64,000 bases of DNA from Coriobacteriaceae bacterium (GTDB lineage: Bacteria > Actinomycetota > Coriobacteriia > Coriobacteriales > Coriobacteriaceae). Position numbers and translations under genes: made by a program. The stretch is from the NCBI GenBank assembly GCA_902835305.1, contig CADFMD010000003.1, positions 62,001 to 126,000 on the forward strand, written 5' to 3'. The first letter of the stretch is position 1; every line of letters starts with the position of its first letter. Below the pieces are notes generated by a model. The model saw only the letters and a list, made by a program, of their open reading frames with translations. It had not been told where the DNA came from and ran no database searches. Positions 50,945 through 59,310 of the stretch are shown here, in pieces.

Positions 50945-52943
50945 TGTGGCCGAAAAATTTTGCGTCGGCGGGGCGATAGGGGCGGTAGGTGGCGGGATCG
51001 ATCTTTACGTGCGCCGCGGCGGGTACGTCGTACCATTTGACCGTATAGCCGGCGCCGTGAGCGCAAAAGACCGAGTCGGGCGTGTTGGGCAGATCGGCCT
51101 CGGGCTCATAGGCGGCCGCCTCGATGATGCGCTCGGCATCATGGCAAGCCGCATAACCAGCGAACTCAAGGTACAAATGCCCGCGGCCGCTCGTGTAGGC
51201 AGCCACCTCCAGCGCATAATCCTGTACCTCGGATGCCGGTACGCGACCCACGAGCTTCGCCCGGTCACCCGCCATCGCCGGCGGCTCGTACTCGGCGCCC
51301 ATGCGCGTGACGTCCGAGAGCGCCCTGCCCACGCACTCTCCCGGCACCTCGAGCTCAAAGTGGTACCACGGCTCCAACAGTACCGCCGCACCCGCCTCGC
51401 GCGCCTGCATCAAACCCTGGCGAATCGCGCGGTACGTGGCCTGGCGAAAGTCACCGCCCTCGGTGTGTTTGGCATGCGCGCGGCCGCCCGTGAGCGTAAT
51501 GCGCACATCGGTGATGGGCGAGCCGGTCAACACGCCCAGGTGATCGCGCTCCATGGCGTTGGTGAGCGCCAGGCGCTGCCAGTTCAGATCGAGCTCGTCA
51601 GTCGAGGTAGCGGTACCAAATTGCACGCCTGAGCCCGCCGGCAGCGGCTCAAGGCGCAGGTGCACCTCGGCGTAATGGCGCAGTGGCTCAAAGTGGCCCA
51701 CACCCTCGACCGGCTGCGAAATCGTCTCCTTATAGAGAATGCCGCCGGACTCAAACTCAATCGTAAGGCCAAAGCGATCGGCCAACACCCGCTGCACGAC
51801 CTCGAGCTGCACGGCTCCCATCAACTGCAAGTGAATCTGCTCAAGATGCGTATTCCAGCTTACGCCGAGCATGGGGTCTTCGTCCGCCAACTCGGTCAGC
51901 GCTTTAAACACCGCATGGACATCGTGTTCGCCCGGTAGCACCGTATAGGTGAGGACCGGCGCAATGACAGGTGCATCGCCCGCGGGCTCCGCGCCCAGGG
52001 CATCACCCGGGCGAACGTGTGCGAGGCCCGTCACGGTGCAGATGCCGCCAGCGGCAACTTCCTGGGCAAGCTCATACTTCTCGCCGTTATAGATGCGTAC
52101 CTGATCGACCTTCTGCTCCCATGCCTCGGCACCGGAACGTCCGTCAATCATCTGTTTGGCATGCAGCGTGCCGCCGGTCACTTTAACCCAAGCCAAGCGC
52201 TCGCCGCGAACACCGCGGCTGACACGATAGACGCGCGCAGCAAACTCCGGGAGCCACGCCTGTTCACGCATCAGCGCGCATATGCCATCCAGCAGCTCGT
52301 CAACGCCTTGGTCCTTGAGCGCCGAGCCGGCAAAGCAGGGAAAGAGCTTGCGCTCGGCAACCATGCGCGACAGCGTTGCAACAGAAAGCTCGCCCGCCTC
52401 AAGAAACTCCTCGAGCGCCGCCTCGTCCAACGCAGCAGCGTCCTCCTGAACGGTGCCGCCCGCCAGCAGTTCGCTGGCATCCAGGCAGCCCTCGGAAAGA
52501 CGTTGCCCAAGTTGTGCCAGCAAAACCTCGCGGCCGGGATGCTCCAAATCGATTTTGTTGATATAGATGAACGTCGGAATGTCATAGCGCGCAAGCAGGC
52601 GCCACAGGGTTTCGGTGTGCCCCTGCACGCCATCGTTGGCGCCCACAACCAAAATCGCGTAGTCGAGTGCGCGCAATGTGCGCTCCGCCTCGGCAGAAAA
52701 ATCGACATGCCCCGGCGCATCAACGAGCATGACGTGGGTATCGCCATGGTCGAGCACGGCCTGCGACGAGAAAATCGTAATGCCGCGCTCGCGCTCGATC
52801 GCGTTAGTGTCCAGATGCGAATCGCCATCGTCCACGCGGCCGCGCTTGCGAATGCGACCCGCGTTGAACAACATGGCCTCGGCCAACGTTGTCTTGCCGG
52901 CATCGACATGCGCCAAGATTCCAACGACCGCTTGTTTCGACAT
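50940..52943 (-). CDS. TetM-like translational GTPase (ribosomal protection protein family)
   Basis: The 667-residue protein has the EF-G-like GTPase motifs A-H-V-D-A-G-K-T-T (residues 10-18), R-E-R-G-I-T-I, D-A-P-G-H-V-D-F and N-K-I-D, then domains II-V and the C-terminal extension of TetM/TetO-type proteins. Those displace tetracycline from the ribosome. The sequence is clearly divergent from the classical Tet classes that I know, so it may have another ligand or be an intrinsic factor. AGGAGAG precedes the ATG. A GC-rich structured region lies upstream. Confidence 0.85.
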   Translation of the reverse strand: MSKQAVVGILAHVDAGKTTLAEAMLFNAGRIRKRGRVDDGDSHLDTNAIERERGITIFSSQAVLDHGDTHVMLVDAPGHVDFSAEAERTLRALDYAILVVGANDGVQGHTETLWRLLARYDIPTFIYINKIDLEHPGREVLLAQLGQRLSEGCLDASELLAGGTVQEDAAALDEAALEEFLEAGELSVATLSRMVAERKLFPCFAGSALKDQGVDELLDGICALMREQAWLPEFAARVYRVSRGVRGERLAWVKVTGGTLHAKQMIDGRSGAEAWEQKVDQVRIYNGEKYELAQEVAAGGICTVTGLAHVRPGDALGAEPAGDAPVIAPVLTYTVLPGEHDVHAVFKALTELADEDPMLGVSWNTHLEQIHLQLMGAVQLEVVQRVLADRFGLTIEFESGGILYKETISQPVEGVGHFEPLRHYAEVHLRLEPLPAGSGVQFGTATSTDELDLNWQRLALTNAMERDHLGVLTGSPITDVRITLTGGRAHAKHTEGGDFRQATYRAIRQGLMQAREAGAAVLLEPWYHFELEVPGECVGRALSDVTRMGAEYEPPAMAGDRAKLVGRVPASEVQDYALEVAAYTSGRGHLYLEFAGYAACHDAERIIEAAAYEPEADLPNTPDSVFCAHGAGYTVKWYDVPAAAHVKIDPATYRPYRPADAKFFGHM

Positions 52944-53007
52944 GGCTCTCCTCTTATTGCAAGCCCATCGCACGCGGCAACGGGCGCTCTCGTTCCACAC
53001 TGGATGA

Positions 53008-53187
53008 TACAATTTACGGGCCGGCGGGCGAAGCGGGCCCTATCCCCCGACCGAGCTCATCGCTCCGCGTTGCCGCGCAGCGATTTTCGTAGGTTCGCGC
53101 CTTGCGAAAGCCGGCACCTCCCCTTTTTGTCTGCCCGGGTTCATCTGGAACGGCAGCGACGCGAGCCCCACAACAACGCGTTTTGCC
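53008..53187. ncRNA. Candidate structured RNA or TetM-like leader region
   Basis: This 180-base non-coding stretch is GC-rich and holds several strong hairpins: GGGCC with GGCCC (about 53018-53041), ATCGCT-N-CGCG loop CGCG-N-AGCGAT (about 53066-53091), TTCGC with GCGAA, and GTTC with GAAC. On the + strand it lies between a TACAAT box (53008) and the terminator at 53188. On the other strand it precedes the TetM-like gene and contains a possible 34-codon leader. I match it to no known RNA family. Confidence 0.25.
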
Positions 53188-53216
53188 AAAAAATGGCCCC
53201 ACCCGGGGCCATTTTC
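53188..53216. terminator. Bidirectional terminator
   Basis: TGGCCCC pairs with GGGGCCA around 4 bases; six A residues precede and TTTT follows. It ends the acetyltransferase transcript from the right and could end a rightward transcript from the structured region. Confidence 0.8.
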
Positions 53217-53249
53217 ATTTAGATGGAGTGTTGGTATGCGCCTGGGCGC

Positions 53250-53738
53250 TTATGCCTCGCGCAGCCAGTCGAACGCAACACGCGGCGTGCCGTCCGACAC
53301 ATGGATAATGCCGACACGCTCGAATCCCGCCTTGATGCTCGCACGCTGCATGGGCAGATTGTCCTGATGCGTGTCGATGCGCAGGTGATCGGCACGCTCT
53401 TTGGCAAAGGCGAACATCGCAGCCGCGATACCGTGCACGGTGCCGTCGGATGCCACACGGTGCAGCACGGCGTACGGAGTGTCGCTGCGCCACCGACCGT
53501 CCTCAATGACGTCATAGCACTCGTCCGGACCCGGTAAAAAGGCAAACGTCGCTACCACGTGACCGTCAACTTCGCACACATAGCTGCCACCAGCGGCGAT
53601 ATCGGCAGCCAGCTGCTCGGCCGAAGGCGTGCCCTCGGGCCACTGCGTGGCGTTGCCATGCGCGCGCATAAAGGCGCGGGCCGCGTCATAGATAGCCATG
53701 ACGGCGGGAATGTCGGTATCGAGGGTTTTTCTGATCAT
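53250..53738 (-). CDS. GNAT-family N-acetyltransferase
   Basis: The 162-residue protein shows the GNAT layout: a first strand with I-R-K-T-L-D-T-D-I-P-A-V, the central Y-V-C-E-V-D-G-H-V-V-A-T strand, the acetyl-CoA region G-I-A-A-A-M-F-A-F-A-K-E-R, and N-L-P-M-Q-R-A-S-I-K-A-G-F near the C-terminus. It acetylates an amine of unknown identity. The ATG at 53738 is preferred to the preceding GTG. Single gene ending in the terminator at 53188. Confidence 0.9.
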   Translation of the reverse strand: MIRKTLDTDIPAVMAIYDAARAFMRAHGNATQWPEGTPSAEQLAADIAAGGSYVCEVDGHVVATFAFLPGPDECYDVIEDGRWRSDTPYAVLHRVASDGTVHGIAAAMFAFAKERADHLRIDTHQDNLPMQRASIKAGFERVGIIHVSDGTPRVAFDWLREA

Positions 53739-53815
53739 CACGCGGCGACCTCACGTTTATTGGTATCACTTTGACTGAGCAATGATACCAACGTTTGGAG
53801 AGGGGCGCGAAGCGG

Positions 53816-54112
53816 ATGGGAAGCAAAAAGCGAGCCGCCTGGTCAAAGGCCAAAAGCGAGTTTTTGGGCGCTGCCACCGGCGGCGATATGAGCGATCTGT
53901 TTGCGCGCGAAGACGAGCGCCGCGACGCACTAGACGCCGAGCGCGATGAAGCCTGGCGCTACAAGTCGTGCGAACGCAAAAACCGTTACGACACGCGCGC
54001 CGAGGCCGAGGCAGTTATGGCCGACTGCGAAAACCGCGGGCGGCGCGGCCTTGCCTGCTACAAATGCGAATACTGCGGCGGATGGCATCTGACGTCGCAC
54101 CCCTGGAAATAG
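53816..54112 (+). CDS. Small zinc-ribbon-like protein
   Basis: The 98-residue protein ends with N-R-Y-D-T-R-A-E-A-E-A-V-M, then C-Y-K-C-E-Y-C-G-G-W-H-L-T, where C-x2-C-x2-C and His suggest a zinc or nucleic-acid-binding knuckle. The N-terminal half is charged and probably disordered. Similar short proteins occur in many actinobacteria without an assigned function. The ATG is chosen because GAGAGGGG lies upstream at a workable distance. Confidence 0.75.
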   Translation: MGSKKRAAWSKAKSEFLGAATGGDMSDLFAREDERRDALDAERDEAWRYKSCERKNRYDTRAEAEAVMADCENRGRRGLACYKCEYCGGWHLTSHPWK

Positions 54113-54160
54113 ACCCCGCATCGGCACGGCGCTGGCGAAGCGCCGGCCATCGTGCGCAAG

Positions 54161-54865
54161 CTACGGGCGCGGCGGCACCAAAACATCGTAGCGAACGGCC
54201 TTGCCCGCGAGCTGATAGCTCGGCTTAACGCCGGCAAGCAGCGGCCCCTTCACCGGCCGCTTGATAACGACCTTACGCGGGTGCACCGCAAGCGCGGCTT
54301 CGACCAGCGTCTCCTCATCGGCACACGGCTGTTCCAGATGATGCAAGAGTTGGAACTTCTTTTTCACCGCCGCGCTCTTGGTGCGCCCGGGAAACATGGG
54401 GTCCAGATATACCACGTCAGGAGCGGTGAGCTCGCCCTGCCCGATCAGCTCAGCTACATGGCGAAGGCCGGCGATGCTGTCCTCGCCCGCATGCAAGCGC
54501 ATTCGTGCCACGGCTGTCGCAAGCGCCGGATCATCTGTCGCGCGATCCAAGGCATCCTTGAGAAGCGCCGCGATCACGCAATCCTGTTCATACAGATCGA
54601 CGGTAAAGCCCGCGGCCGCCAGCAGCAGCGAGTCCTCGCCAAAGCCTGCTGTGGCATCAATCGCCCATGGTTGTTCGATGCCTTTTGTGCGCACAGCCTT
54701 TACCAACAGCTCTTGCTGCAGACGACCCTGCTTGAGCCGTGGAAGCATGCGGCCAAAATCGGCACGCAACTCCATCGTGCCGTCGGTGAGCGTAAGGCCC
54801 TCGGACGTCCGCACGAGCTCGAGCCCAGCAGCCCGAGCAACAGAAAAGGGATCGACGACGCCCAT
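54161..54865 (-). CDS. rsmJ: 16S rRNA (guanine-1516-N2)-methyltransferase
   Basis: The 234-residue protein matches RsmJ: A-I-D-A-T-A-G-F-G-E-D-S is the SAM-binding loop, Y-L-D-P-M-F-P-G-R-T-K-S-A is the catalytic D-P-M-F-P motif and V-K-K-K-F-Q follows. It methylates one guanine of 16S rRNA. AAGGAG lies five bases before the ATG chosen; a GTG two codons earlier is also possible. Confidence 0.88.
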   Translation of the reverse strand: MGVVDPFSVARAAGLELVRTSEGLTLTDGTMELRADFGRMLPRLKQGRLQQELLVKAVRTKGIEQPWAIDATAGFGEDSLLLAAAGFTVDLYEQDCVIAALLKDALDRATDDPALATAVARMRLHAGEDSIAGLRHVAELIGQGELTAPDVVYLDPMFPGRTKSAAVKKKFQLLHHLEQPCADEETLVEAALAVHPRKVVIKRPVKGPLLAGVKPSYQLAGKAVRYDVLVPPRP

Positions 54866-54928
54866 GGACACTCCTTAGCAAACAAAACGAATACATGGGC
54901 GCCATTCATGTCGGCACCCAACCGTCCG

Positions 54929-55072
54929 TTATTGTCCCACATGCGACATGGTCCACAGCATCCCAATGCAAAGCACCGCCATCAATACCGTGCACACGGC
55001 AGCGATCACAGAATCACTCATGCGCCTTCCCAGCGACCGCGGCTCATCCACTTGCTTGACTCCGTACATCAT
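54929..55072 (-). CDS. 47-residue single-span membrane protein
   Basis: A short reading frame with an ideal AAGGAGGAG ribosome site encodes M-M-Y-G-V-K-Q-V-D-E-P-R-S-L-G-R-R, then a membrane helix of about 20 residues (V-I-A-A-V-C-T-V-L-M-A-V-L-C-I-G-M) and a short polar tail ending V-G-Q. It has an N-in topology by charge. No homologue comes to mind. It reads toward rsmJ, 63 bases away, and may share its transcript. Confidence 0.6.
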   Translation of the reverse strand: MMYGVKQVDEPRSLGRRMSDSVIAAVCTVLMAVLCIGMLWTMSHVGQ

Positions 55073-55299
55073 GGCTCCTCCTTCGGTCCAGCTCTTACCA
55101 TGGCCTCATCATCGCAGCGCCGCGCATGCGCTGCCATCGATTTGACTTACGTCCAGCTTTCCTTTTTGAAAGGTTGAACCGTGCAGGCAAGAGACGCTTT
55201 CAGGCGCATGCATCGCCGCGTTGAACTACAATGTGCTTCACCATATGTGCAGCACATAGGGTGCGCCAGGTTGGCGTACTCGTATCGAAAGGACCAGCC

Positions 55300-55701
55300 A
55301 TGAGCTTCACTCGCAAGACACTCAAAATCCTTGCCCTGATTTATTTTGTTCTGGGCATCGCCAGTCTCGTCATAGGAATCGCCGGCATCGCGACCGGCAA
55401 GTTCGAGTCCACCTACGGATCGAACGCCATGCTCGCCGCGGCCGTGATTATCGCCAAGGGCCTCATCGATCTTGCCGCGGGCGTTGCGGGCATCAAGGGT
55501 GCCAACAAGCCTTCGCAGGTTGACGGCGCGTTTAAGCTCGGTATCGTTGCTGCAGTCGCCACGCTTGCCCAGGCGGTGCTCACGCTTCCCGCGTTTGGCG
55601 GCGACGCCATCAACTTTGGCGCCTTTGTCATCGTGGTGTACGACCTGTTCTTTGTTCAGCAGGCGCACGCCGTCAAGGCCGAGAACAAGGACCGCCTGTA
55701 A
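55300..55701 (+). CDS. Small four-helix membrane protein
   Basis: The 133-residue protein has four hydrophobic segments (about 9-30, 46-68, 78-98 and 105-120), short loops and a charged C-terminus. I do not recognise the family; the pattern resembles small DUF-type integral membrane proteins of actinobacteria. AAAGGACC precedes the ATG. It ends 38 bases before a terminator and stands alone. Confidence 0.75.
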   Translation: MSFTRKTLKILALIYFVLGIASLVIGIAGIATGKFESTYGSNAMLAAAVIIAKGLIDLAAGVAGIKGANKPSQVDGAFKLGIVAAVATLAQAVLTLPAFGGDAINFGAFVIVVYDLFFVQQAHAVKAENKDRL

Positions 55702-55739
55702 GCGCTCGCTTCTCATAGCCTCTGCAGCCAAGCAACTAA

Positions 55740-55776
55740 AAAGGGCCGATCGCACATCTCCGCGGTCGGCCCTTTG
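55740..55776 (+). terminator. Terminator after the small membrane protein
   Basis: AAAGGGCCGA pairs with TCGGCCCTTT across a 15-base interior; A residues precede and T residues end the stem. Confidence 0.8.
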
Positions 55777-55782
55777 CATTTG

Positions 55783-55826
55783 CCCAGATAAAACCTGCCA
55801 AAATAAACCTGTCCCTTTTTGGTAGA
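55783..55826. repeat. Palindromic repeat, CCTGCCAA family, copy 3
   Basis: CCCAGATAAAACCTGCCAAA and the AATAAACCTGTCCC interior match the inverted form of the element at 31291 and the copy at 31356. The right arm has decayed. It directly abuts the stop of rlmA (55827-55829). Confidence 0.65.
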
Positions 55827-56639
55827 TTAGTGGCGGTACTCGGCGATGATGAAGTCGATGTCGGTCTGAAGAGTGTCCAGGTTTGCCAGGCGCTCTTTGT
55901 CGGCGGGGCGCGTACGGTAGTAGTACGGCGTCATCTGGAACACCGCCTCGATGTCAGCCTGGGTCTGGAGCGTAATGTTCGCAGACACCCGCTGCGTTCC
56001 CACCAACTCGAGTTCGGTAGTCTTCGGCAGCTTCTCGTCGTTAAGGTACGGCGTGTCGTAGAGCACCTCCTTGAGCCCAAAGAGATGACGGGCGCCCGGC
56101 ACCACGGTGTAGAGCGAGCCCTCGGGCGCCAGCACGCGGGCAAACTCGCGCTCGTTAAAGGGAGCAAAGAGCTCGGTCACCATATCGAAGGCGTCATCGG
56201 CCACGGGGATATCCTTCATGTTGGACACGAAGTAGGTCGCATCGCCGCGCTTGGCGGCAAGGCGCACCATCTCTTTGGCCAGGTCAAAACCGTAAGCATC
56301 CACGCCCGGCACCGCGCCCATGGCACTCGTGTAATAGCCCTCGCCACAGCAAATATCGAGCAAGGTCAGCTGCTTGTCCGTAGACACCCCGTGCTCTGCC
56401 GCCCGCGCGCGCACCAGCTCGACCATCGCATCGCGCAACGGCGCATAGTAACCGCGGTTCAGAAAGTCACGACGGCTGCGCGCCTGCGACTTGGGATCGC
56501 CCATGGAGTCGCCGCTCTTGGACGAGCGCAGCAGATACAGATAGCCCTCGCGCGCACGGTCAAACCGGTGTCCGCCCGCGCACACAGCACCGCGCTCGTC
56601 GTCCACCAAAGGCTCATGGCAAACGGGACACAACAACAT
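55827..56639 (-). CDS. rlmA: 23S rRNA (guanine-N1)-methyltransferase, RlmA family
   Basis: The 270-residue protein begins with a zinc finger (C-P-V-C-H-E-P-L, then C-A-G-G-H, residues 4-25), followed by R-E-G-Y-L-Y-L-L, G-D-P-K-S-Q-A-R-S-R-R-D-F-L and a Rossmann SAM domain (L-L-D-I-C-C-G-E-G-Y-Y). This is the layout of RlmA I/II, which methylate G745 or G748 in 23S rRNA; the II form confers tylosin resistance. The subgroup cannot be settled here. ACTCCTT-type ribosome site upstream; single leftward gene. Confidence 0.88.
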   Translation of the reverse strand: MLLCPVCHEPLVDDERGAVCAGGHRFDRAREGYLYLLRSSKSGDSMGDPKSQARSRRDFLNRGYYAPLRDAMVELVRARAAEHGVSTDKQLTLLDICCGEGYYTSAMGAVPGVDAYGFDLAKEMVRLAAKRGDATYFVSNMKDIPVADDAFDMVTELFAPFNEREFARVLAPEGSLYTVVPGARHLFGLKEVLYDTPYLNDEKLPKTTELELVGTQRVSANITLQTQADIEAVFQMTPYYYRTRPADKERLANLDTLQTDIDFIIAEYRH

Positions 56640-56698
56640 GGCAACTCCTTAGCGCGAACAACACAACGCCCACCATTGTCTCACGCATCCCCCGCCTC

Positions 56699-56808
56699 GT
56701 CATTGGGGACGTTCTTGTTCGACTAGTCATTTAAGAACGTCCCCAATGACTAGTCTGAAGGAGTGTCCCCAGCTGCCGGCAGAAAAGGAACGTCCCTAAG
56801 TGCCGACT
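56699..56808. repeat. Palindromic intergenic repeat, GGGGACGTTCTT family, copy 2
   Basis: Perfect 18-bp arms around GGGGACGTTCTT (56699-56750) are followed by the same tail as copy 1 at 9180, with AAGGAGTGTCCCC and GGCAGAAAAGGAACGTCCC. It lies between the rlmA start and the MATE gene start. Confidence 0.7.
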
Positions 56809-56874
56809 AGTCGATTAGGAGTATCATCGTCTGCGCAAATAAGCACGAATGAGCATGTTAGAGATTGAGAGCGT

Positions 56875-58257
56875 ATGGCAGACACCGCATCTAAGCACAT
56901 TGACATGACCACCGGCTCGCTGTGGCGCAATATTCCCCTGTTCGCCTTTCCCGTCGCCGCCACGAGCATCCTTGAGCAGCTGTCGAACCTCATCGCCACG
57001 GTCATCATCGGTAACTTCTCGGGCGACCAGGGAACCCTCGCCATGGCGGCGGTCGGCTCCAATGTTCCGCTTACCAGTCTTATGATCAACCTGTTTATTG
57101 GGCTGTCGCTTGGCTCCAACGTGGTCATCGCCAACGCCATCGGCCGCAACGATCAGAACATGGTCAAGCGCGCCGTCCATACCTCGATTCTGATGGCACT
57201 CGTGGGCTTTGTCGTCATCGCGCTGGGCGAGATCTTTGCCGAGCCCATGCTCGCCGCGCTCAACGTCCCTGACGAAACCATGCCGCTCGCATCGCTCTAC
57301 CTGCGCGTCTTTTTGCTCAGCATGCCCTCGATCTTGCTCTACAACTTTGAGGCCGCAATCTTCCGCTCTGTCGGCATCACCCGCATGCCGCTGCAGGCGC
57401 TTGCCGTGTCCACCATCCTCAACATTGGCCTGGACCTCATCTTTGTCCCCGTGCTCCACTGGGGCGTCGCGGGTGTCGCCATCGCCACCGCCATCGCCTA
57501 CACCGTCAGCGCCGCCACACTCTTTGTCCACCTGCTCAAGACCGACTCCGTCGTCCGCGTCACCCCACGCGACTTAGGCTTAGACCCCGTCGCCCTCAAG
57601 CGCATCGTTAAGATCGGCCTGCCCGCCGGCATCCAAAGCGCCGTCTTTGCCGTCGCCAACATCATCATCCAGTCCGCCATCAACAGCCTGGGCACCGAGG
57701 TCATGGCGGCATCCAGCGCTGCCATGAGCCTGGAGTATGTGTGTTACAACCTGCTCAACAGCTTTAGCCAGGCTTGCACTACCTTTGTGGGACAAAACCA
57801 CGGCGCGCGCCAGATCGACCGTTGCACCAAGACGCTCAAGGTCTGCCTGGTCGAAGGCGGCATCGTTGCACTCACCACCATCGTCATCATCGTCAGTCTG
57901 GGGCGCGAGATCCTGGCGCTCTTTAACAGCGATCCCAACATCGTCTCGATCGGCTATATCCGCGTGTGCTCGATCTTCCCGGCATACGCCTTTAGCATGT
58001 TCTACGAAAACATGTCCGGTTACCTGCGCGGCTTTGGCATCTCGCTCATGCCTGCCCTCATCACCATGATCTGTGTCTGCGGCATCCGCTTCTATTGGGT
58101 ATTCTGCGTGTTCCCGCACTTCCGCACCTTTCCGAACATCATGATGGTCTACCCCATCAGCCTGGGCACCACGGCGTTCTTTATGGTCGTGGCGGTATTG
58201 CTCTGTCACCCGGCACGCACCTACCGTCTGGCGCAAGCCAAGACCGGGACGCGCTAG
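56875..58257 (+). CDS. MATE-family multidrug efflux transporter
   Basis: The 460-residue protein has 12 hydrophobic segments in two related halves. Typical MATE features include the N-terminal P-L-F-A-F-P-V-A-A-T-S-I-L-E-Q and the second-half start I-G-L-P-A-G-I-Q-S-A. It exports drugs or metabolites in exchange for sodium or protons. The ribosome site is weak. Single gene; a LysR gene converges on it. Confidence 0.9.
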   Translation: MADTASKHIDMTTGSLWRNIPLFAFPVAATSILEQLSNLIATVIIGNFSGDQGTLAMAAVGSNVPLTSLMINLFIGLSLGSNVVIANAIGRNDQNMVKRAVHTSILMALVGFVVIALGEIFAEPMLAALNVPDETMPLASLYLRVFLLSMPSILLYNFEAAIFRSVGITRMPLQALAVSTILNIGLDLIFVPVLHWGVAGVAIATAIAYTVSAATLFVHLLKTDSVVRVTPRDLGLDPVALKRIVKIGLPAGIQSAVFAVANIIIQSAINSLGTEVMAASSAAMSLEYVCYNLLNSFSQACTTFVGQNHGARQIDRCTKTLKVCLVEGGIVALTTIVIIVSLGREILALFNSDPNIVSIGYIRVCSIFPAYAFSMFYENMSGYLRGFGISLMPALITMICVCGIRFYWVFCVFPHFRTFPNIMMVYPISLGTTAFFMVVAVLLCHPARTYRLAQAKTGTR

Positions 58258-58285
58258 GCATGCGCGGCAAGGCGGCATACGGCAA

Positions 58286-59152
58286 CTAGCTGACGATATG
58301 CGAGCTCATATAATCGATAAAGCGCCTCGTGGCGATAGGCATGGTGTCCCAGCTGCGCCAAGCCGCCACCACATCGCGCGAGGGAGCGTGCACGATGGGA
58401 CGCACGCGGATACCGGCCTTCATGCCCTCGACCGTACGACGGTAGAGCATGCTCACGCCTAGGCCCTCCTCCACCATCGCCATAATGGTGTAGTCGTCGG
58501 TAACCTCACTCGTCACGCGCGGCGACAGCCCATGCGCGGCAAAGGCATCGAGCACCAGACTCTGTTCGCCCTCATCCAGCAGCACAAACGGTTCGGACGC
58601 CAGGTCGGCGAGCGTCACCTTTTCCTTTGCCGTCAGCGGATGCGCGGCCGGCAACAGCGCCACCAGCTCGTCGTGATAGACCACGCGCTTCTGAAGCCCC
58701 GTGGTAAATCCGCGTGCCGTAAAGCAAAAGTCAACCACGCCATCGTGCACCCACTGGGCGTTGCGCGTGTAATCGCCCTGCTTGAGCGTAAAGTGAACGC
58801 CCGGGTGCAGGGCCCCAAAGTCGCGGATCACGCGCGGCAGCACGGTACGACTCACGTTGGTAAACGTCGCAATGCGAATGTCAGTCGACGAAAGCCCCAG
58901 CAACTCCTGACGCTTGCCCTCAAGCTCGGCCTCGGCAGTTACAATCTGGCGCAGATACGGCAGATACTGTTTGCCGTCGCGCGTAAGCGATACGCCCTGC
59001 TTACCGCGCTCGATAATCGTGGTGCCCAGCTCGCGCTCGAGCGCCTTGACGGCCTGGCTCACCGCGCTTTGCGTATAGCCCAGCTCGTCGGCCGCGCCCT
59101 TCAGACTGCCGCAATCGACCACCATACATACAATCTGATATCGCGATGCCAT
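58286..59152 (-). CDS. LysR-family transcriptional regulator
   Basis: The 288-residue protein has a LysR helix-turn-helix (G-S-L-K-G-A-A-D-E-L-G-Y-T-Q-S-A-V-S-Q, residues 14-32) and an effector domain. GGAGG precedes the ATG. It is divergent from a DMT transporter gene across 158 bases. It resembles the regulator at 14330 in layout and in the C-terminal M-V-E-x-G-L-G-V-S motif. Confidence 0.9.
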   Translation of the reverse strand: MASRYQIVCMVVDCGSLKGAADELGYTQSAVSQAVKALERELGTTIIERGKQGVSLTRDGKQYLPYLRQIVTAEAELEGKRQELLGLSSTDIRIATFTNVSRTVLPRVIRDFGALHPGVHFTLKQGDYTRNAQWVHDGVVDFCFTARGFTTGLQKRVVYHDELVALLPAAHPLTAKEKVTLADLASEPFVLLDEGEQSLVLDAFAAHGLSPRVTSEVTDDYTIMAMVEEGLGVSMLYRRTVEGMKAGIRVRPIVHAPSRDVVAAWRSWDTMPIATRRFIDYMSSHIVS

Positions 59153-59211
59153 CGTGCCTCCACATCGATGTAGCCGTAAAACGTTTTGCCAGCGCTTTTT
59201 CTAGCAACATT

Positions 59212-59230
59212 AGTATTTCTTAATCATACT
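59212..59230. promoter_or_regulatory. LysR-type binding site candidate
   Basis: AGTAT-N9-ATACT is a short interrupted palindrome in the gap between the divergent LysR and DMT genes. The arms are only five bases, so this is tentative. Confidence 0.3.
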
Positions 59231-59310
59231 GAAGATACATTCGCTTTACTACATCCACATCTGGGAGCAGAATCCTTTTTGCGAAACCGTTCTGTAATAA
59301 AAGGAGTCCC

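Noticed and set aside
53008..53216. 6S RNA, tmRNA or SRP RNA in the structured gap
   Set aside because: I looked for the conserved signatures of these RNAs and could not match any, so only an unnamed candidate is reported.
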